DNA of 64,000 bases from Heterobilharzia americana (taxonomy: Eukaryota; Platyhelminthes; Trematoda; Strigeidida; Schistosomatidae): NCBI GenBank assembly GCA_944470555.2, contig OX104128.1, positions 59,155,257 to 59,219,256 of the forward strand. Reading direction: 5' to 3'. The first letter of the stretch is position 1, and every line of letters begins with the position of its first letter. The translations under genes and the position numbers were made by a program. Under the pieces are notes generated by a model. That model made no database searches, was not told where the DNA came from, and saw nothing but the letters and a program-made list of their open reading frames with translations. This document shows positions 19,684 through 32,989 of this stretch, piece by piece.

Positions 19684-22161
19684 ACTCAAAAGGCTGGGTG
19701 TGACAGGCCTCAAGCAGATGTCCGATGGGCTCTGCGGTCACACAAATCTCTTTCAGGTACCTTAAGAAGAAATAGCCTTCCACGGTGTGGGCAGCCGGGA
19801 AGTGTCAACCGCCCTCACAACTCTGTCAGCACCCAAGTTTCTTCTGACTGCTATCCTCCTCCTCCATCATTACCTTCTAATCTTCCTTCACGTCTCTTAA
19901 TTAATGATGCTGCATCATCTTCAATTTCTCCTACCTCTGCAGCCTTCGACAACGATCTGAGTCCACAGAACAGCGTCCCTGGTCTCCTTAAACCACGCTC
20001 CAAATTACATATTGGAGCCTTCAATGTCCGCACCCTCCGTCAAATTGGCCAACAGGCTTCGTTGGCAAAGACTCTAGCAACTCGAGGCATGGATGTGTGC
20101 TGTGTTTGTGAGACACGCATACAGGACCCAAGTGTGGTTATTCACCTGACCTCTCCTGACCAATCTGGTGAATCTGCAAAATTCACCCTTCGAGTTTCTG
20201 GAGATTCGATAGCTAGCTCTCGTGGTCTTGCAGGTGTAGGTATAGCATTAAGCACCAGGGCAGAAAACTCACTACTAGACTGGATCCCAGTTGATAGTCG
20301 CCTCTGCGCTATGAGGCTGAACGGCACAGTGAGAACTAAAAGGAATAGTGAGACTCGCCGTTGTCTCTTTGTAATCTCTGCTTACGCACCCACTGACTGT
20401 AGTTCGGATGAAGTGAAGGACGAGTTCTACCATAAACTGTCTAACCTCCTCTCGAAAGCCAAACGTTCGGACGTAGTGGTTGTTGCAGGTGACCTCAACG
20501 CACAGGTGGGTAGACTGAGTGAGGCAGAAAGGCACTTAGGTGGCACTTTCGGAATCCCAGCTGAACGTACAGATAACGGTGATCGCCTATTACAACTATG
20601 CTCAGATAACCGCCTATTTTTAGCCAGCACAAATTTCAGACATAAAGAAAGGCACTGTCTGACCTGGCGTCCACCGAGCTCGACTCAGCGATGGACACAG
20701 ATAGACCACATTGCTATTAGTCATCGCTGGAGAGGATCGGTGGAAGACTGCCGCTCCTTCTGGAGTACGTGTTTGGACAGCGATCATGCGTTGGTCCGAG
20801 CACGTATATGCCTGCGTCTCAATGGACGTAGAAAAAATTTGGCAACAAAACCACTACGAGTTCTGCTGGACAACGAAAACACCAAAGCCGTGTTCAGTGA
20901 GAAGTTGGCTAGGCAGTTATCGGAACAAAAGACTGTCACTCATCCAGAAGAAGCTTGGTGCCATCTTCAGTCTACTGTAAAAGCAGCACTGGAGACTGTA
21001 GCCGACTCCAAGATAATGGCTAAAAAGAGCCAGTGGATATCAGCAGCTTCTTCCAAACTAATGGATGCACGTGAATGCATCCCTGCAGGCTCTGAGTACA
21101 ATGAAGAGCGAGCGCAACTTAAAAATAAACTGACGAAAAGTCTGCGCAACGATCGTGAACAGTGGTGGGCAGCAAAGGCTAAAGAGATGGAAAAGGCAGC
21201 GGCGATCGGTAACAGTAGACAGTTATTTAGACTTATTAAGGAGACTGGGGGGAAATGGTCAACAACAGTTAGTGAGGTTATAGCGGAGAAGGACGGATCG
21301 GCGATTCACTCGCAGGGAAGGCGACTGGGACGATGGGCAGAACACTTTGAGGAACAGTTTAACTGGCCTCCAGCCACCATTGCGCTGCCCGCTATCCAGT
21401 CGGACCCTGAATGGGACATAGAGACAGGTCCCCCAACACTAGAAGAAGTTGAGAAAGCGGTAGGTAGCCTGAAACGGGGAAGGGCAGCAGGACCAGACGG
21501 ACTACCTGCTGAGGTATACAAGAATGGTGGTAGAGTTCTCTTAGTCAGGCTAACGGAAGTGTTAGCCAGTATATGGGAATCAAATACGATCCCCTCCGAC
21601 TGGTCTAAGTCACTGATCATCCCAGTCTTCAAGAAAGGCGAGAAGTCCTCTTGTGATAACCACAGAGGAATCAGCCTGACAAACATAGTGTCTAAGATCC
21701 TAAGTTCTATAATTCTCCGACGCCTGAGTGGAGCTCGGGAACAGCAAGCCCGAGAAAACCAGGCAGGCTTTAGACCTGGCCGTGGATGTATCGACCAAAT
21801 ATTCACACTGCGCCAGGTCCTGGAACATAGGCATGCTTACAGACGCCCGACAATAGCTGTATTTCTCGACCTGAAGGCGGCATTTGACTCCGTTGATCGA
21901 GAAGTCTTATGGCAGTGTCTGTCACTGAAAGGCGTGCCTAGTAAGTACATCACCTTATTGAAAGCTCTCTACTCGAACACTTGTGGGCATGTTAGAGCCT
22001 ATGGTGAGTTGTCCAGGGAGCTATACTCATCAAGTGGTGTCCGTCAAGGATGCCCACTATCCCCATTCTTATTTAATTTTATCATAGATATTCTTATGGA
22101 GGTTTCCCTCTCGTCACCTAATTACAAAGACGTTGACCGATCACAGGTGAATTTTCCTTAG
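19684..22161 (+). pseudogene. RTE-B endonuclease-reverse transcriptase, first part
   Basis: The open frame runs to TAG at 22159-22161. Its apparent start (19648) lies in the host RTE-A copy, so the element has no own ATG before the endonuclease; the copy is probably slightly 5'-truncated. Endonuclease: HIGAFNVRTL (from about 20007), CETRIQ, SAYAPT, VVVAGDLNAQVG, QIDHIAI and DSDHALV, all catalytic positions present. Reverse transcriptase: RGRAAGPDGLPAEVY, VFKKGEKSSCDNHRGISL, QAGFRPGRGCID, VFLDLKAAFDSVDRE (motif A), GVRQGCPLSPFLFNFIID (motif B). The frame is lost just before motif C. Confidence 0.9.
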
Positions 22162-23006
22162 ATCTAGAATATGCAGATGACATAGTCCTGTTAGGTGAAG
22201 ACGCTGACAAGATGCAGAGTCTTCTGAACACTTTGAGTGGGAATTTGAGAATGTTTGGGATGCGATTTTCACCACCCAAATGCAAATTTTTGCTCCAGGA
22301 CTGGTCTTCAGCGGTACCGCGGTTAACAATAGAGAGTGAAGTGGTTGAGTGTGTTGACCACTTCACTTACCTGGGAAGTAGGATCAACTCCGGTGGGTTA
22401 GTTGCCGATGAGATTTCTGCACGGATACAAAAGGCTCGATTGGCTTTTGCCAATTTGCGCCACCTATGGCGCCGCCGTGATATTCGTTTGTCTATTAAGG
22501 GTCGCGTGTACTGCACAGCAGTCCGCTCTGTTCTACTGTATGGCTGTGAAACATGGCCATTGAAAGTGGAAGACATGAGAAGGTTACAGGTATTTGACCA
22601 CCGTTGCCTTCGTAGTATAGGACGTATTCCGTGGTGTCACCATGTGAGTAATGCAGAAGTTAGGTGTAGAGTTTTAGGGAGAAGAGGTAAGTCAGTCGAC
22701 GAGGTTGTGAACCTTCATCGACTGAGATGGTTGGGACACGTACTACGTATGCCTAGTCACCGATTGCCTCGTCACACAATGTTGGCTGAGGTGGGTTCAG
22801 GCTGGAAAAAGGCCCGAGGTGGCCAGACTAAAACATGGCACCAATGTATGAAGTCTCTGACTGTTGGTTTAAGCCATGTAGGACGATGCAGACTAGGTGG
22901 TTGGGGTCCACGGGACAAGAGGAACCAGTGGTTGGAGACCCTAGGTGATATGGCTCAGAACCGAAGTCAGTGGCGCAGATGTATACACACATTATCCTCA
23001 TCTTAA
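22161..23006 (+). pseudogene. RTE-B reverse transcriptase motif C and C-terminal domain
   Basis: In the other frame the protein continues DLEYADDIVLLGED (motif C, YADD at about 22170-22181), FGMRFSPPKCKFLL, then HFTYLGSRINSGG, VLLYGCETWPL, VLGRRGKSVDEVVNLHRLRW, GHVLRMPSHRLPRH and ends HTLSSS. The C-terminal block is the part most often left in 5'-truncated copies elsewhere in the window. One indel between about 22085 and 22160 separates it from the first part. Confidence 0.9.
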
Positions 23007-23199
23007 CAACGCTATACCGAATCTCACTATTTTGTCACTCCTCTTTCCTTTCTTCTCGTACTTTATATTTCTTTTGACTGCATTCACTTATCTTCATCCT
23101 TCACCTCACTACCTTTTTACTTGATGTGCTGATATGAGGTGTGGCAACTCGGACCGTTACGCAGTAATGCCTGGTCCTATGTTGATAATGATGATGATG

Positions 23200-23211
23200 A
23201 CAACCTCTCAT
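23200..23211. repeat. Target-site duplication of the nested RTE-B, right copy
   Basis: ACAACCTCTCAT, identical to 19672-19683. Confidence 0.9.
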
Positions 23212-23790
23212 TTCCCCCTCGCACTATCTCCTCCATGTCACCCTCAACCCGGACGCCCAACTCCTTGCTTTCCATCGGGGCTCCACTCGACGGCCTGACC
23301 TGATGCGTGATGTCCCCAATCAGCCTTCTCAGTGTATGCCCAATCCATCTCCACTTCCTTACAGTGCATATTTGTTGAGCGATAGCTTCTTGGTTGGTCC
23401 GTTCACAGAGTTCTTTGTCGCTTATTCTTTTGGCCATCTGAGCTTCAGTAACGAGCCAGAGTAGGTAGTTTCTGATGAATGTCTGTAGTTTGTTGGAGAT
23501 GTCTTTTGTGATGCGCCAAGTCTCTGAACCATACAGGAGCACTGACTTGACGTTGGTGTTGAAAATCCGGATCTTGTTCTTTGTGTTGAGTGCAGAAGAT
23601 CTCCACACTGGTTTCAGGTCAATGAATGCTTGTCTTGCTTTTCCGATCCTGACTGACTTTGACATTTACGTCTGTACCGCCTGTAGTTAAAACGATGCTG
23701 TCTAGATAGGTGAAAGAGGCTACTTTCTTTAAGTTTCTTCCGTTGATGGTGATTGAAGCTTGTTGTTGTTGCAGGCATTGTAATATCCGA
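23200..23790 (-). mobile_element. RTE-A 3' fragment, inner half of the interrupted copy
   Basis: The minus strand, 23665 downward, reads SKSVRIGKARQAFIDLKPVW, SVLLYGSETWR, RWIGHTLRRL and RVEGDMEEIV. It is co-linear with 19559-19683 once the nested element is removed. 5'-truncated near 23790. Confidence 0.88.
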
Positions 23791-23929
23791 GTGTTTTTCT
23801 AGATTGTTGATCTTACTGGAGTTTGTTATTGTATATTTAGCGAAATTCCTATATTTCGCGAATTTGACTAACCTCTACTTGCTAATTTTACCCATGTACT
23901 TGACCTCACAGTCATTACATGAGATTTGA

Positions 23930-24800
23930 TAGATTAGATGATTTTGCTTAATTGATCCTATCGGAAGGAGTAGCAATGGAATCGCCAATATCCCCAATCG
24001 TAGCAGATATATTTATAGATAGTTTGGAAAACATTGCTTTACAAACGTATAATCTTGCATCTAAGATATGGTGGCGATGTGTAAGTGAAATCAAAACGTA
24101 TCGATAGTTTCCTCATGCATATAAACTTAGTAGTCGATGCAATTCAATTCACTTACGAGAGAGATAATGAACAAGGAGAATTACCTATATTGAATAAGTT
24201 GAAGGACAAACTGTGGTTTACATATTACCGTTCACAGGAAACCTACACATTCTAGTAGGTATCTAGACTTCAAGTCATCTTATCCTATGTCATTTAAAGC
24301 GATGTATATGTTTTTTTTTTACCGCCAGATATGAAGGTTTGATGAAACAAACTGATAATAAGAATGAGGTTCCATTTCGCCTTTTATTTATGATTAGCAG
24401 CCTATGGGGTTAAATTGGGTTGTGATCGATGGTATGTTTGCAAATTTCGATTTTACTGATATCGACTGCTATGAAACAGGGTATATATATACATAAAACC
24501 AGTTGTCCACATATACCTTATGAAATCCACTAGAAATTTTATTAGTGTTTCTTATTTTAGCATATTGAAGCACTGGATTTTTTTACGAAATATAAAACAT
24601 AAATGAACTAGCTTTCCGTACGATTATTCATCTAATATTTCCTTACTTCGAAATAGAAGAATATTCTACCGTTAGAGATCCCGATGTGACTGCTTAAACT
24701 GAAGATCTAATCGAAATTAAATTAATCCAGTAAACTTGCTAAAAAAAAAGCCAGACCTTCTTTCGGGTCAATTTTTACGCCTCAATAGGTTCTGGTTGTA
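23930..24800 (+). mobile_element. Penelope-like element, reverse transcriptase fragment
   Basis: GVAMESPISPIVADIFIDSL (from 23967) is the Penelope-type GxxMGSPxSPxxADxxM block. It is followed by VVDAIQFTYERDNEQGELPI and SSRYLDFKSSYPMSFK, matching the FLDVLV / HPMSxKRG stretch. Frameshifts and stops show it is dead. Confidence 0.78.
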
Positions 24801-26044
24801 ATGAAGTCCTACTACCTATTGACAGATTCATTCACTTGACCATTTCCCCTGTGTTTATTATTACTTGCTCATTTTGTACTTGAGACTATAATTTTGATTG
24901 GATACCTCTATCACGTTGTTTGATTTTGTTTTACCGTACTCCGACTGTTAAGCTAATTTGTCTATATAAGAGGAGTCAGCTAGTAATTTTGGTTGTACAA
25001 TATTTCTCAACTGCTTGAATAGGCCTTGCAACTGATTCGGTGATTTCGCCTCCACAGAAACACTACAGTTCAAGGTTGTGATTACCCATTATTTTGATAT
25101 CAATCAACGCAAAAAACAATAAACCTGAAAATTTTTGTTCCTAACCTTTTCAGTCTCCCATATTACATTGACTGGAGTGTAACCATCATCGTTTTAATTT
25201 TACTAAGGGATTTTAACGGCAGCAACTTCTATCGCACTGTTTAATCCCTATTATTGACCAATATGTATTGAACATGCTTGAAATTTCTCCACTTACACAG
25301 TTTGTGCTCATTTACAAGGCTGTATTAATAGGAAGCAGCCTAAATCGATATCAACATTCAAGGTCATTAGCCATCAAGTTAGAAGCTCTGGATTGGAAGC
25401 TTGATTTCATTGTACTACATGGGCGGAAAAACCTTATTGGATAATTTTGTCCTTCAGCCAACCAATGAGAATCAATATCCAACTTGTGACTTAATAGGTT
25501 CATTTTAGTATGGATAACGGTAAATGTCTAATGTGTTTTTTGTCAAGTAAAAAGTCATCTTCCTTACAGTTGTAGGCCGGCCTTTGACCTCTGATTTTCA
25601 TGGCTGAGTGAAGTATTAGGTCTGAGGGAGAACAGTCGCTATCCGTATCAAGTCTATTTATCTCATTGTACTGATAGTATTTCTCGTATTTTTTACTATC
25701 CAGTCAATCAGATTATGTATATAAACTCAAGGCAACTGATACTAACTAACAATCAAGTCATTTACTGTTACACCACTTATTTATAGGAATGTCATGAGTA
25801 GGATAGTCAGTTTTCAGTTTCACCAGAGTTCGCTTAAGTTCATGCTGAATTGAATCTGATTACTACTAGGTTTCTCCAAACATATAACCTCGACTATCCT
25901 ATGTCAGACAACAACTGCTATCGGAATAAATTGAACAACTCCTCTCTCAGTTTAAAATCAAATTTAAGGCTAGATGCAACAAACCGACGACGAAACGCAT
26001 TCAGAAACTTTGCGCACATATGTGGAAGGAACACATTATATGAG
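24801..26044. other. No gene identified; possible LTR-like stretch
   Basis: A TATA-like TCTATATAAGAGGAG lies near 24961-24975 in a region that could be a solo LTR, but no second copy or defined ends are seen. The open frame 25850-26050 has no recognisable domain. Confidence 0.35.
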
Positions 26045-26165
26045 GCCTAGTGATATTACTTGGCTGACCATACCTTGGTAGGTGGAGCGGGATTCGAACC
26101 CGGGCCCCACTGGTTCATAGTCACCTCCCCAAACCACTGAGTTACAGCTTGTTGCTTCTCGGTTC
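26045..26165 (-). repeat. tRNA-like SINE remnant (family C)
   Basis: The minus strand has AACTCAGTGGTTTGGGGAGG (A box) and GGGTTCGAATCCCG (B box). Related copies lie at 42180, 44905, 54195, 56575, 57225, 60178 and 60972. Confidence 0.7.
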
Positions 26166-26299
26166 TCTGCGCTAAGATCATGACTAGTATATGTCTTATA
26201 TGAAAATAAGAAGAATGAAGTAGTATAAGAGTGAACACAAATTACTACTTAGTCAACTTTCAAAGATGCTAATTTATAACTCTGACTAAGACCAGTATT

Positions 26300-26480
26300 T
26301 CGTTACAATTTCCTCGGTTGTGGTTAACAGCGATATCCAGGAAGTGCATTTTGTCCGATTTAGGACTCGTCAGCTGAATGTACCCGAGGCACCAAGACAC
26401 CTGTACAAAAGTCTATATGCCAGGGGAGGTCGATCAATTTAAACCAGAATCACAACGCGAAATTATAAGTAACAACAAAA
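26300..26480 (-). repeat. Smalpha-like SINE fragment (family A)
   Basis: A minus-strand hammerhead relic at 26335-26390 (CUGACGAG intact, GAAA box reads AAAA). The bases to 26480, including GGTCGATCAATTTAAACC and a TTATAAGT stretch, resemble the unit start in the same family. Confidence 0.6.
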
Positions 26481-28539
26481 AATAGTTATTATTAAAACCA
26501 GTACTTTGTGTTAATATCTAGGAGAGCAAAAATAACCACCTTTGTCACATGATCTATATATGTTCTAGTGAAATACACAACACTAGCGATCATTGTCTTA
26601 CACGATTGTATCTTATCAAGGTGTTAGTTTTGTACTGTTTTTGAATGACTGAAAACATTTTTTCGTACGACAGCCTCAAAAAAAGGGAATAAACGTTTAG
26701 CTACTTACAAGTAGTGTGTTGTCATACGTAAAATAAAGTTGTGCAGTTTTGAAAAACAACAATGGGACTGTTAGTTGTGAAAATACTTCCTGCCTTACCA
26801 TTCTATCTTGAAAAATCTATCGATATCATGAATACCTTCTTATATGAAGGAGGTCACTGTAGGTTGAAGTCAGAAAATGTTGAAGAAGAGTATTGGATGA
26901 GTAAGCGGTAGTTCAGATTATGACTGCGTCCATCAGCATTAACTGGTCACAGAGGTTGAATTAAGCATGCTTTTGATACACACTTGATGAGCAGCACCGC
27001 ACTCAGGTTGATAAATCCCGAGGAGAGAATCAATAGATTCTTAATGACAGAAGCAAACTTTACCCTAAATCTCACTGTTATGATTTGGAAACTGCTATGT
27101 CCTATGGCTGGTAACAATGCACGGATACTGAGTGTCAGCCACGAACATTCAACGAATTCCTAGTTGATTCCTGCCCCGAATAATTAATGAAGAAGACACA
27201 GTCGACATGTAGGAACGTGTATTGGTGGTCGAAAAGACCAAAGGGCCGAAACAAAGGAAAACATAACTAATATGTAGATAGTTTGCCCTTGAAAATAATC
27301 TTATTCATTGACTGATCTAACGTCTATCTGTCTAACTACAGAAGTGATAACATAAAGTAAATTTTGACTGATCTCTCTCCAGGTTAGTCATTCCTCTTTA
27401 TCCTCATACTACTCATTTTATAACAAATGTATTCATAGTGTCTTGATAGTATATTATACCATCCCAAAGTGCTAATTTTTAATTGATTTGGGGACCGTTT
27501 GAGTGTTCTGAAACGACGATATTCATGTTTCTTCGATCGTAATTCGAGGTATCTTCACGATGCAAAACGGAATGCACATTTTAAAAGAACCTACATTGGC
27601 TTCTTTGCTACATTTATAAGTCAATCACTTCTTGGCAGTTGATGAAACATGATAAAACTTAGAGGTTGAACAATCTGATACAATGAAACAACCGAGAATT
27701 ATAAGTATATCAATAAATAGTAATATAATTTTCTAGTGATTAATAGTCACAGAAGGTCACTAGCCTAGAATCTATTCATTAAGAAAGTGAATTGTGAATA
27801 TCATAGTTACTGTGATCTCCACAGTCGGTGTTATACTACTAACTTTACTTAACAACATGGAGCCGTATATTAGTGGAAACAGCTTACACTGATCATAACG
27901 ATTAATCACTGATTGTAAATGAGAACGCAGATAAACGACTGATTTCTATACTTCTGAGCCACATATAGCAGTTCCCGTCTTGAACTTTAAAACTACATAT
28001 TTCGAAATATGCCATTTGAAAGAAAATAACAAAATTTATTGGTGTAACATTGTAGTTAATGAGTAAAGTTTGATACAACACATCGCTGTACTCATCTTCG
28101 AATGCAAAAATAAGCAAATGATCCATGTATAAAGAAAGACTAAAACAGCACTACTTATGGTGTATAAAAATGATTTAACAGTTTTTCAGAATGTTTTTAC
28201 CAGGTGACAGTCAATGAAATCCATGGAAGTTGTTTCTGCGAAATACACGAAGGAATTGGATTAGTAAGCCTAGTGCATGATTGTAGAACTCATAGGATAT
28301 GGCCATTTTAGAGTTAATGAAGTTAGATGTCAATGTGATTATACCGAAAAAATGCATTGTTGAAGAGTGTGTGCTACTTTAGCGGCCGACCTTTTTTATC
28401 CTCTTCCCTCCCTACCACATTCTATAGGGAAGGTAACACCAATCTGACACACATGGTCACCCACAGGAAAAGTCTGACCGTCAACATACACCCCATCCAG
28501 CTAGTAATACAACCTTACCATCAAACCCCATCTTAGTGG
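26481..28539. other. No gene seen
   Basis: About 2 kb without a recognisable gene or repeat. The minus-strand open frame 27902-28126 has no known domain. Confidence 0.5.
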
Positions 28540-28705
28540 TAACTATTTTTCCGCTTACCACTATCCAACTAACCTTTGTTATGTGATAAGACTTCAACGA
28601 ATTACCATTCCACCAGCATAGCTTATTGGGTCATTGTGACAAGTGAGCTCATCCAACACTTCAAGATAGTGGCTATCGGTCGGGTATGATAGTAGTTACA
28701 GTTTG
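28540..28705 (+). repeat. Unclassified dispersed repeat (family E)
   Basis: CCACTATCCAACTAACCTTT, then GAGCTCATCCAACACTTCAA and GTGGCTATCGGTCGGG. The same order of blocks occurs at 35225-35395. Confidence 0.6.
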
Positions 28706-29214
28706 TGAAACTCGATTTTATGTAGTAGATATACGATTATAAGCACTTACTTGATATAATACGCTATCCGATTGAAATCAATTCATTTGGTTATTTATCG
28801 GCTTGAAATCTGTTTTCAGTAATTTATAGTACATAATCTAATTTTTTATGCGAACTCACTAACTTCTGTTGTAACTTATTTATAAGATTGATATAAATTC
28901 AATATTCATTCATGTGAATTATTGTAATTCTAAACTCGATTAATACGTATCATTCCATTTTTTTTAACCGAAAAACTGAATTAAATATTAGCGTTCTAAA
29001 AAGATCCAATTGATGAAAATTTAGCACAGAACCACAGTTTAAATCAGTGTTAACCGATTTGTATTCAGATATAATCAATAACTTCTGTTTGTTTAAGACT
29101 TAACTGACAACTTCACCTCTCCTCTATATAGAAAGTCTTCTCTCTGTCAAGATTGAAACTTGACACCGTGTTTGTAATGCAATTGAGTTAATGACTCGTA
29201 TGCAAGTAGGAAAT

Positions 29215-29425
29215 ATGAACCGTTGGATTCGGATACAGCGGCTCAACGGTAACATGCTGGCTGCGGAACCTGAAGGCTACGGGTTCGGTCCCTGACGGGG
29301 TGATGGGTGCGTACTGCTGAAGAGTCCCATACTAGGTCGAAACAGATGTTATCCAGTCCTCCCAGGTTCCTAATGGTCCTCCAACTGATCCCAGTCCATG
29401 ATGAATACTACCTTGAAATAAAAAA
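29215..29425 (+). repeat. Family B hammerhead repeat, plus-strand half element
   Basis: tRNA-like head (A box GCGGCTCAACGG, B box GGGTTCGGTCCC), hammerhead, then terminus CCATGATGAATACTACCTTG. The left half is absent, so this looks like the primary SINE-like form. Confidence 0.75.
29305..29363 (+). ncRNA. Hammerhead ribozyme (family B), mostly intact
   Basis: CUGAAGAG and GAAAC are intact. Stem II has one mismatch (GGUC for GGAC), stem III is altered and the triplet is AUC. Confidence 0.6.
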
Positions 29426-30099
29426 AGTCCCTATAAACCCTTAAACTAGAATATCGAGAAATTATTACTGTTTGAAAAATATCAAGATTACTTCGATGTT
29501 AACTAAGCAAAATGCAACTGAACAGACAGATGGTGTTCAGTATTTCCTAGGATATCAAATCATCTCATTGAATGTGAAATAATGATCAGCATTCTGTAGG
29601 TTAAATCATCTACAGATGTAACTGAAGCAGTCTGCTATTACACCTACTTGTTACATAGCGCTCTATAACTCAGTCGACACCATCACCAACTAGTTCAACA
29701 TATATGTACAAATGAGTTGAATTACATAACCTCCATTATCACAAGCATAGTCTGAGTAAAGAGTCATGAAAAGAATATAAAGTAGAGAATAATATATCCA
29801 TCAGAAAAGGAAAGGTAGGTACATACGATACATCAAAAAGGCAGAAAAGTTTGTTTTGATGAAGAGAGTGAGATTTTTCTTATTCATTGACTAAGAATCT
29901 TCAGTGTGAAGAAATCGTTTCCCTCATATCTCACAACTATTAGAGGGATGTTGTGGTTGAATGTCAGTATTGCTATGGAAACAGTAACAATTGAACACAA
30001 AGAGTCACTGGATATCGTCAGTTCAGATTAACCATATTTTATAAATGCTGAACGGAACAGGACACACTGAAGCATCTGATAAACAAGTGTAACCCATCC
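29426..30099. other. No gene seen
   Basis: AT-rich and featureless. Confidence 0.5.
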
Positions 30100-30270
30100 T
30101 ACTTGACGACTAGCAGTAAGATACAAGATGGGGGTTCTGTCTTATTTGAAACTTCTCAGTTAGATGTACGTCCACCCCAGTGAATGATGTTGTTCTTACT
30201 AAGACTCGGACGCTGTAACCATTGAGGCTTCAGAACCACCTCAGTCGCTGATTAATACTTGTAATCTTAT
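30100..30270 (-). repeat. Smalpha-like SINE (family A), eroded
   Basis: The minus strand keeps the order tRNA-like head (GTCTTAGTAAGAAC region), ACATCTAACTGAGAAGTTTC hammerhead relic and CTGCTAGTCG tail, all mutated. Confidence 0.55.
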
Positions 30271-30789
30271 ATTACCATTTTCGTTCCTATTGTTCGACCA
30301 CTGCAGGCAGATGAACTTCTATGCGAATGCCTCGATGCTACCTGATTACACATAAGGTTGTTATCTGATGACAGTTTCATCAAAGAAGATATTTTACTGA
30401 CTTTTAATTGGTAATTCCTCATTCTTAGACGCTTTCATTGGCTTCAGTATCATCCTTTTTCTCTTCAACTTAATTACGTAAGGGTTACGGAAACTAAATG
30501 ACCGTTCAGATCTCCGTAGTTGAATCGACGTTCAAACCCCTGATCTACTGGTTGGAAATCGAACATCTAAACAAATAACCCGAAATTCCCCCTCCTCTAT
30601 TTCTGCGTTTTTCCAGCTTAACAAGCTCCATTTCTTCCATATTACTGTAAACTTTAGGTGAAGCTACGTTAACTTACTTGAATCGCAAGCAAATACAAGT
30701 ATTGTCCACTACCTATGATGATGACCAAAAATCTGGTTAATCTAAAAAGCAATGCAAAAATTCCCACTTAGACATTGAGTAAAACAAAC
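30271..30789. other. No gene seen
   Basis: A tRNA-like patch near 30505-30575 is probably a decayed SINE. The rest is featureless. Confidence 0.45.
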
Positions 30790-32310
30790 AATGTGAGCGA
30801 AGAAAAGATATATTTCTTTGAAATAATCACAAGCAGTGGTAAGTGACGAAAGAGAGAGAATGCATCAGAACTATCCAATACTCTAAAATTACTATGGTTC
30901 AATAGGCATGCTGGCAAGAACAAGACGATTGTTAGAGAGAACATTGCCAAGAAGGACAGGAAGCTAATCACCTCTCGCGATAGGTGACTAGAATTTTAGC
31001 GGAACACTCTGAAGTACAATTCAACTGACCCACAATAGCGCTTCAATTGCCAACTATCCAGCAAGAAACTGAACAGGAAGTAGATATCGGTCTTCCAACT
31101 CTAGTCGAAGTTTAGAAGGCTGCACCGAACCTGAAACACCTGATTCGGGAAAACTAGGCAGGTTTTAGACCTCGACAAGGGAGCATCGACCAAATTTTCA
31201 TCCTTCGTTGGATTATTTAACACAGACAAACTTACCGCCGGTTGAAAACTGCCATATTTCTTGATCTGAAAGTGGCACTCGACTTAACCGACTGAGTAGA
31301 GTTTTGTGACTATGGAGACCGTACCAAGCAATCACGTAACGCTAATCAAAGTTCTTTACTCAAACTCACGGAGCCGCGTAAGGGCTTATGTATGGCTATG
31401 ACCTGAAGTAACGACAACTAGTGCTGTTCACCACAGATTCTCGTTGTCACCGTTCCTGTTCAAATTCCTCATGAATGTATTATGCCACATAACCTTAGGA
31501 ACTTCCGACTCTCCAGGGTATGATCTACTGCCAGGAGAGTAGCATGTGGTTGAATTGAAGCACGCCGACGGTATTGTCCTTTTAGGTCAAGAGGCTGGCC
31601 TTTAGCAGGAGTCGGTGTATATTCGGTATGCATTTCGCACCTGTCAAATGAAAGACGATGCTTCAGGACTGGCCTGCAACTACTGGTAGATCAAGTATAA
31701 AGAATGAAGTAAGTGGTGGAAAGTGTTGACCACTTTACTTGGTTGCCATCAAAATATCAGCTGGATAAAGAAGGCCCCCTTAGCATATGCCAAGATGCGT
31801 CATCTTTGACGATAGCAGGATGGGTAAACTGTGCTGTACTGAGTTTTATCCTGTTATACGGTTGAAGTATGGCTATTGGAAGTAGAAAAGATTTTCGAAC
31901 ACAGATGCCTTTGCAACATCGCTTACTTGTTGTGGAATCAGTGTGTTGCGCATGATGAGCCACTGACTACCTCAAAGTGGGTTGGAAGAAGACTCACTGT
32001 GGCCAGACTAAGATATGATAACAGTCAATGAAGTCTGTGACTGCTGGTCTGAGTCGTGTGAGGAGATGCAGACGACTGGTGCCTGGCTGGGAACCTCAAG
32101 ATGATAGGAGTCAGTGATATGACTCAAAATCGGTCACAACGGCACACATATCTTAACGTCTTCTAAAGCTTAAATAGATCCACTAACCTCTATCTTAAGA
32201 TTGCCTATTTTCTCACATCACTTTATCAGTCTTTTCTTATCTACTTGTTCTTTGTATACCACCGTGAACTGTTGCAATTTGAACCAATGTACTTGTGTAC
32301 GAAGTTCTAC
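30790..32310 (+). mobile_element. RTE-C fragment, RT to 3' end, heavily mutated
   Basis: Readable blocks in order: LAEHSEVQFN, DIGLPTLVEV, RENXAGFRPRQGSIDQIFIL, FLDLKVALDLTD, FFSLSPFLFKFLMN, VVELKHADGIVLLG and the tail CTTGTTCTTTGTATACCACC. YADD has become HADG. Parts of the RT fingers are deleted between about 31140 and 31150. Confidence 0.78.
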
Positions 32311-32429
32311 GCTGTTTTTGACCAATTTTTTTGGTGGTGAGTTTAATCTCAGTGTACTCAGTCATCAAGTCTTCACATATCTCTCAAACGATAATATAAA
32401 GATAGACGAAATCCGATAATACCAATTAT

Positions 32430-32985
32430 CAAAAAATTTACTGATCATTACTGTCATAGTGAATGATAAATCAATTCAAAAACTGTTCAGTTTCCAATTT
32501 ACTTTTTAATTAGTAAGAACTATTTCATCGGCTATGTATATAAGAGAAAGGCATAAACTGATGAGTGGAATTACCTAGTGGTGATATGCAGTAAGATATT
32601 CTTTAAAATTCACTGTAAAGATAACATCATATTCATACTATGAGTAAAACAAAAGTATCATCCTTTCTTTTATCATAGTAAACCACTTGGTATTACTGCA
32701 TTTGAGAAAAACAATACGAAATGATGCTGAATGACATTTCAAGATATAGAATTTAATTTTTGTTTGAATGCAAAATACTATAAATAGATAAGTGATAGAG
32801 AAAAAGCGTTTCACAATACCCACGCATTAAACACAAAAATATTTCTGTTTCATAACTATTGTCTCAGACTACTTATGAAAGTCAACAGTAGTATCCATAG
32901 TTAGCACTTAGTATTAAGGAATATAGGAGAAGACCAACCACACAGTTAATCACTTGGTGCATACTTGTATTTACATTTGTATTCA
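32430..32985. other. No gene seen
   Basis: AT-rich and featureless. Confidence 0.5.
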
Positions 32986-32989
32986 GTAA

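Larger units (their letters stand above)
19684..23199 (+). mobile_element. RTE-B non-LTR retrotransposon, near-complete, nested in RTE-A
   Basis: A 3516-bp insertion flanked by a 12-bp target duplication, ending in a GATAATGATGATGATG tail typical of RTE-type 3' ends. It has an APE endonuclease, linker, reverse transcriptase and C-terminal domain, disrupted by one frame break near the RT active site. It resembles the schistosome SR2/SR3 (Perere-3) group; the name is from memory. It is the best-preserved mobile element in the window. Confidence 0.92.

Noticed and set aside
24840..25100. Possible solo LTR with a TATA-like box
   Set aside because: No paired copy, TG...CA ends or target duplication could be found by eye.
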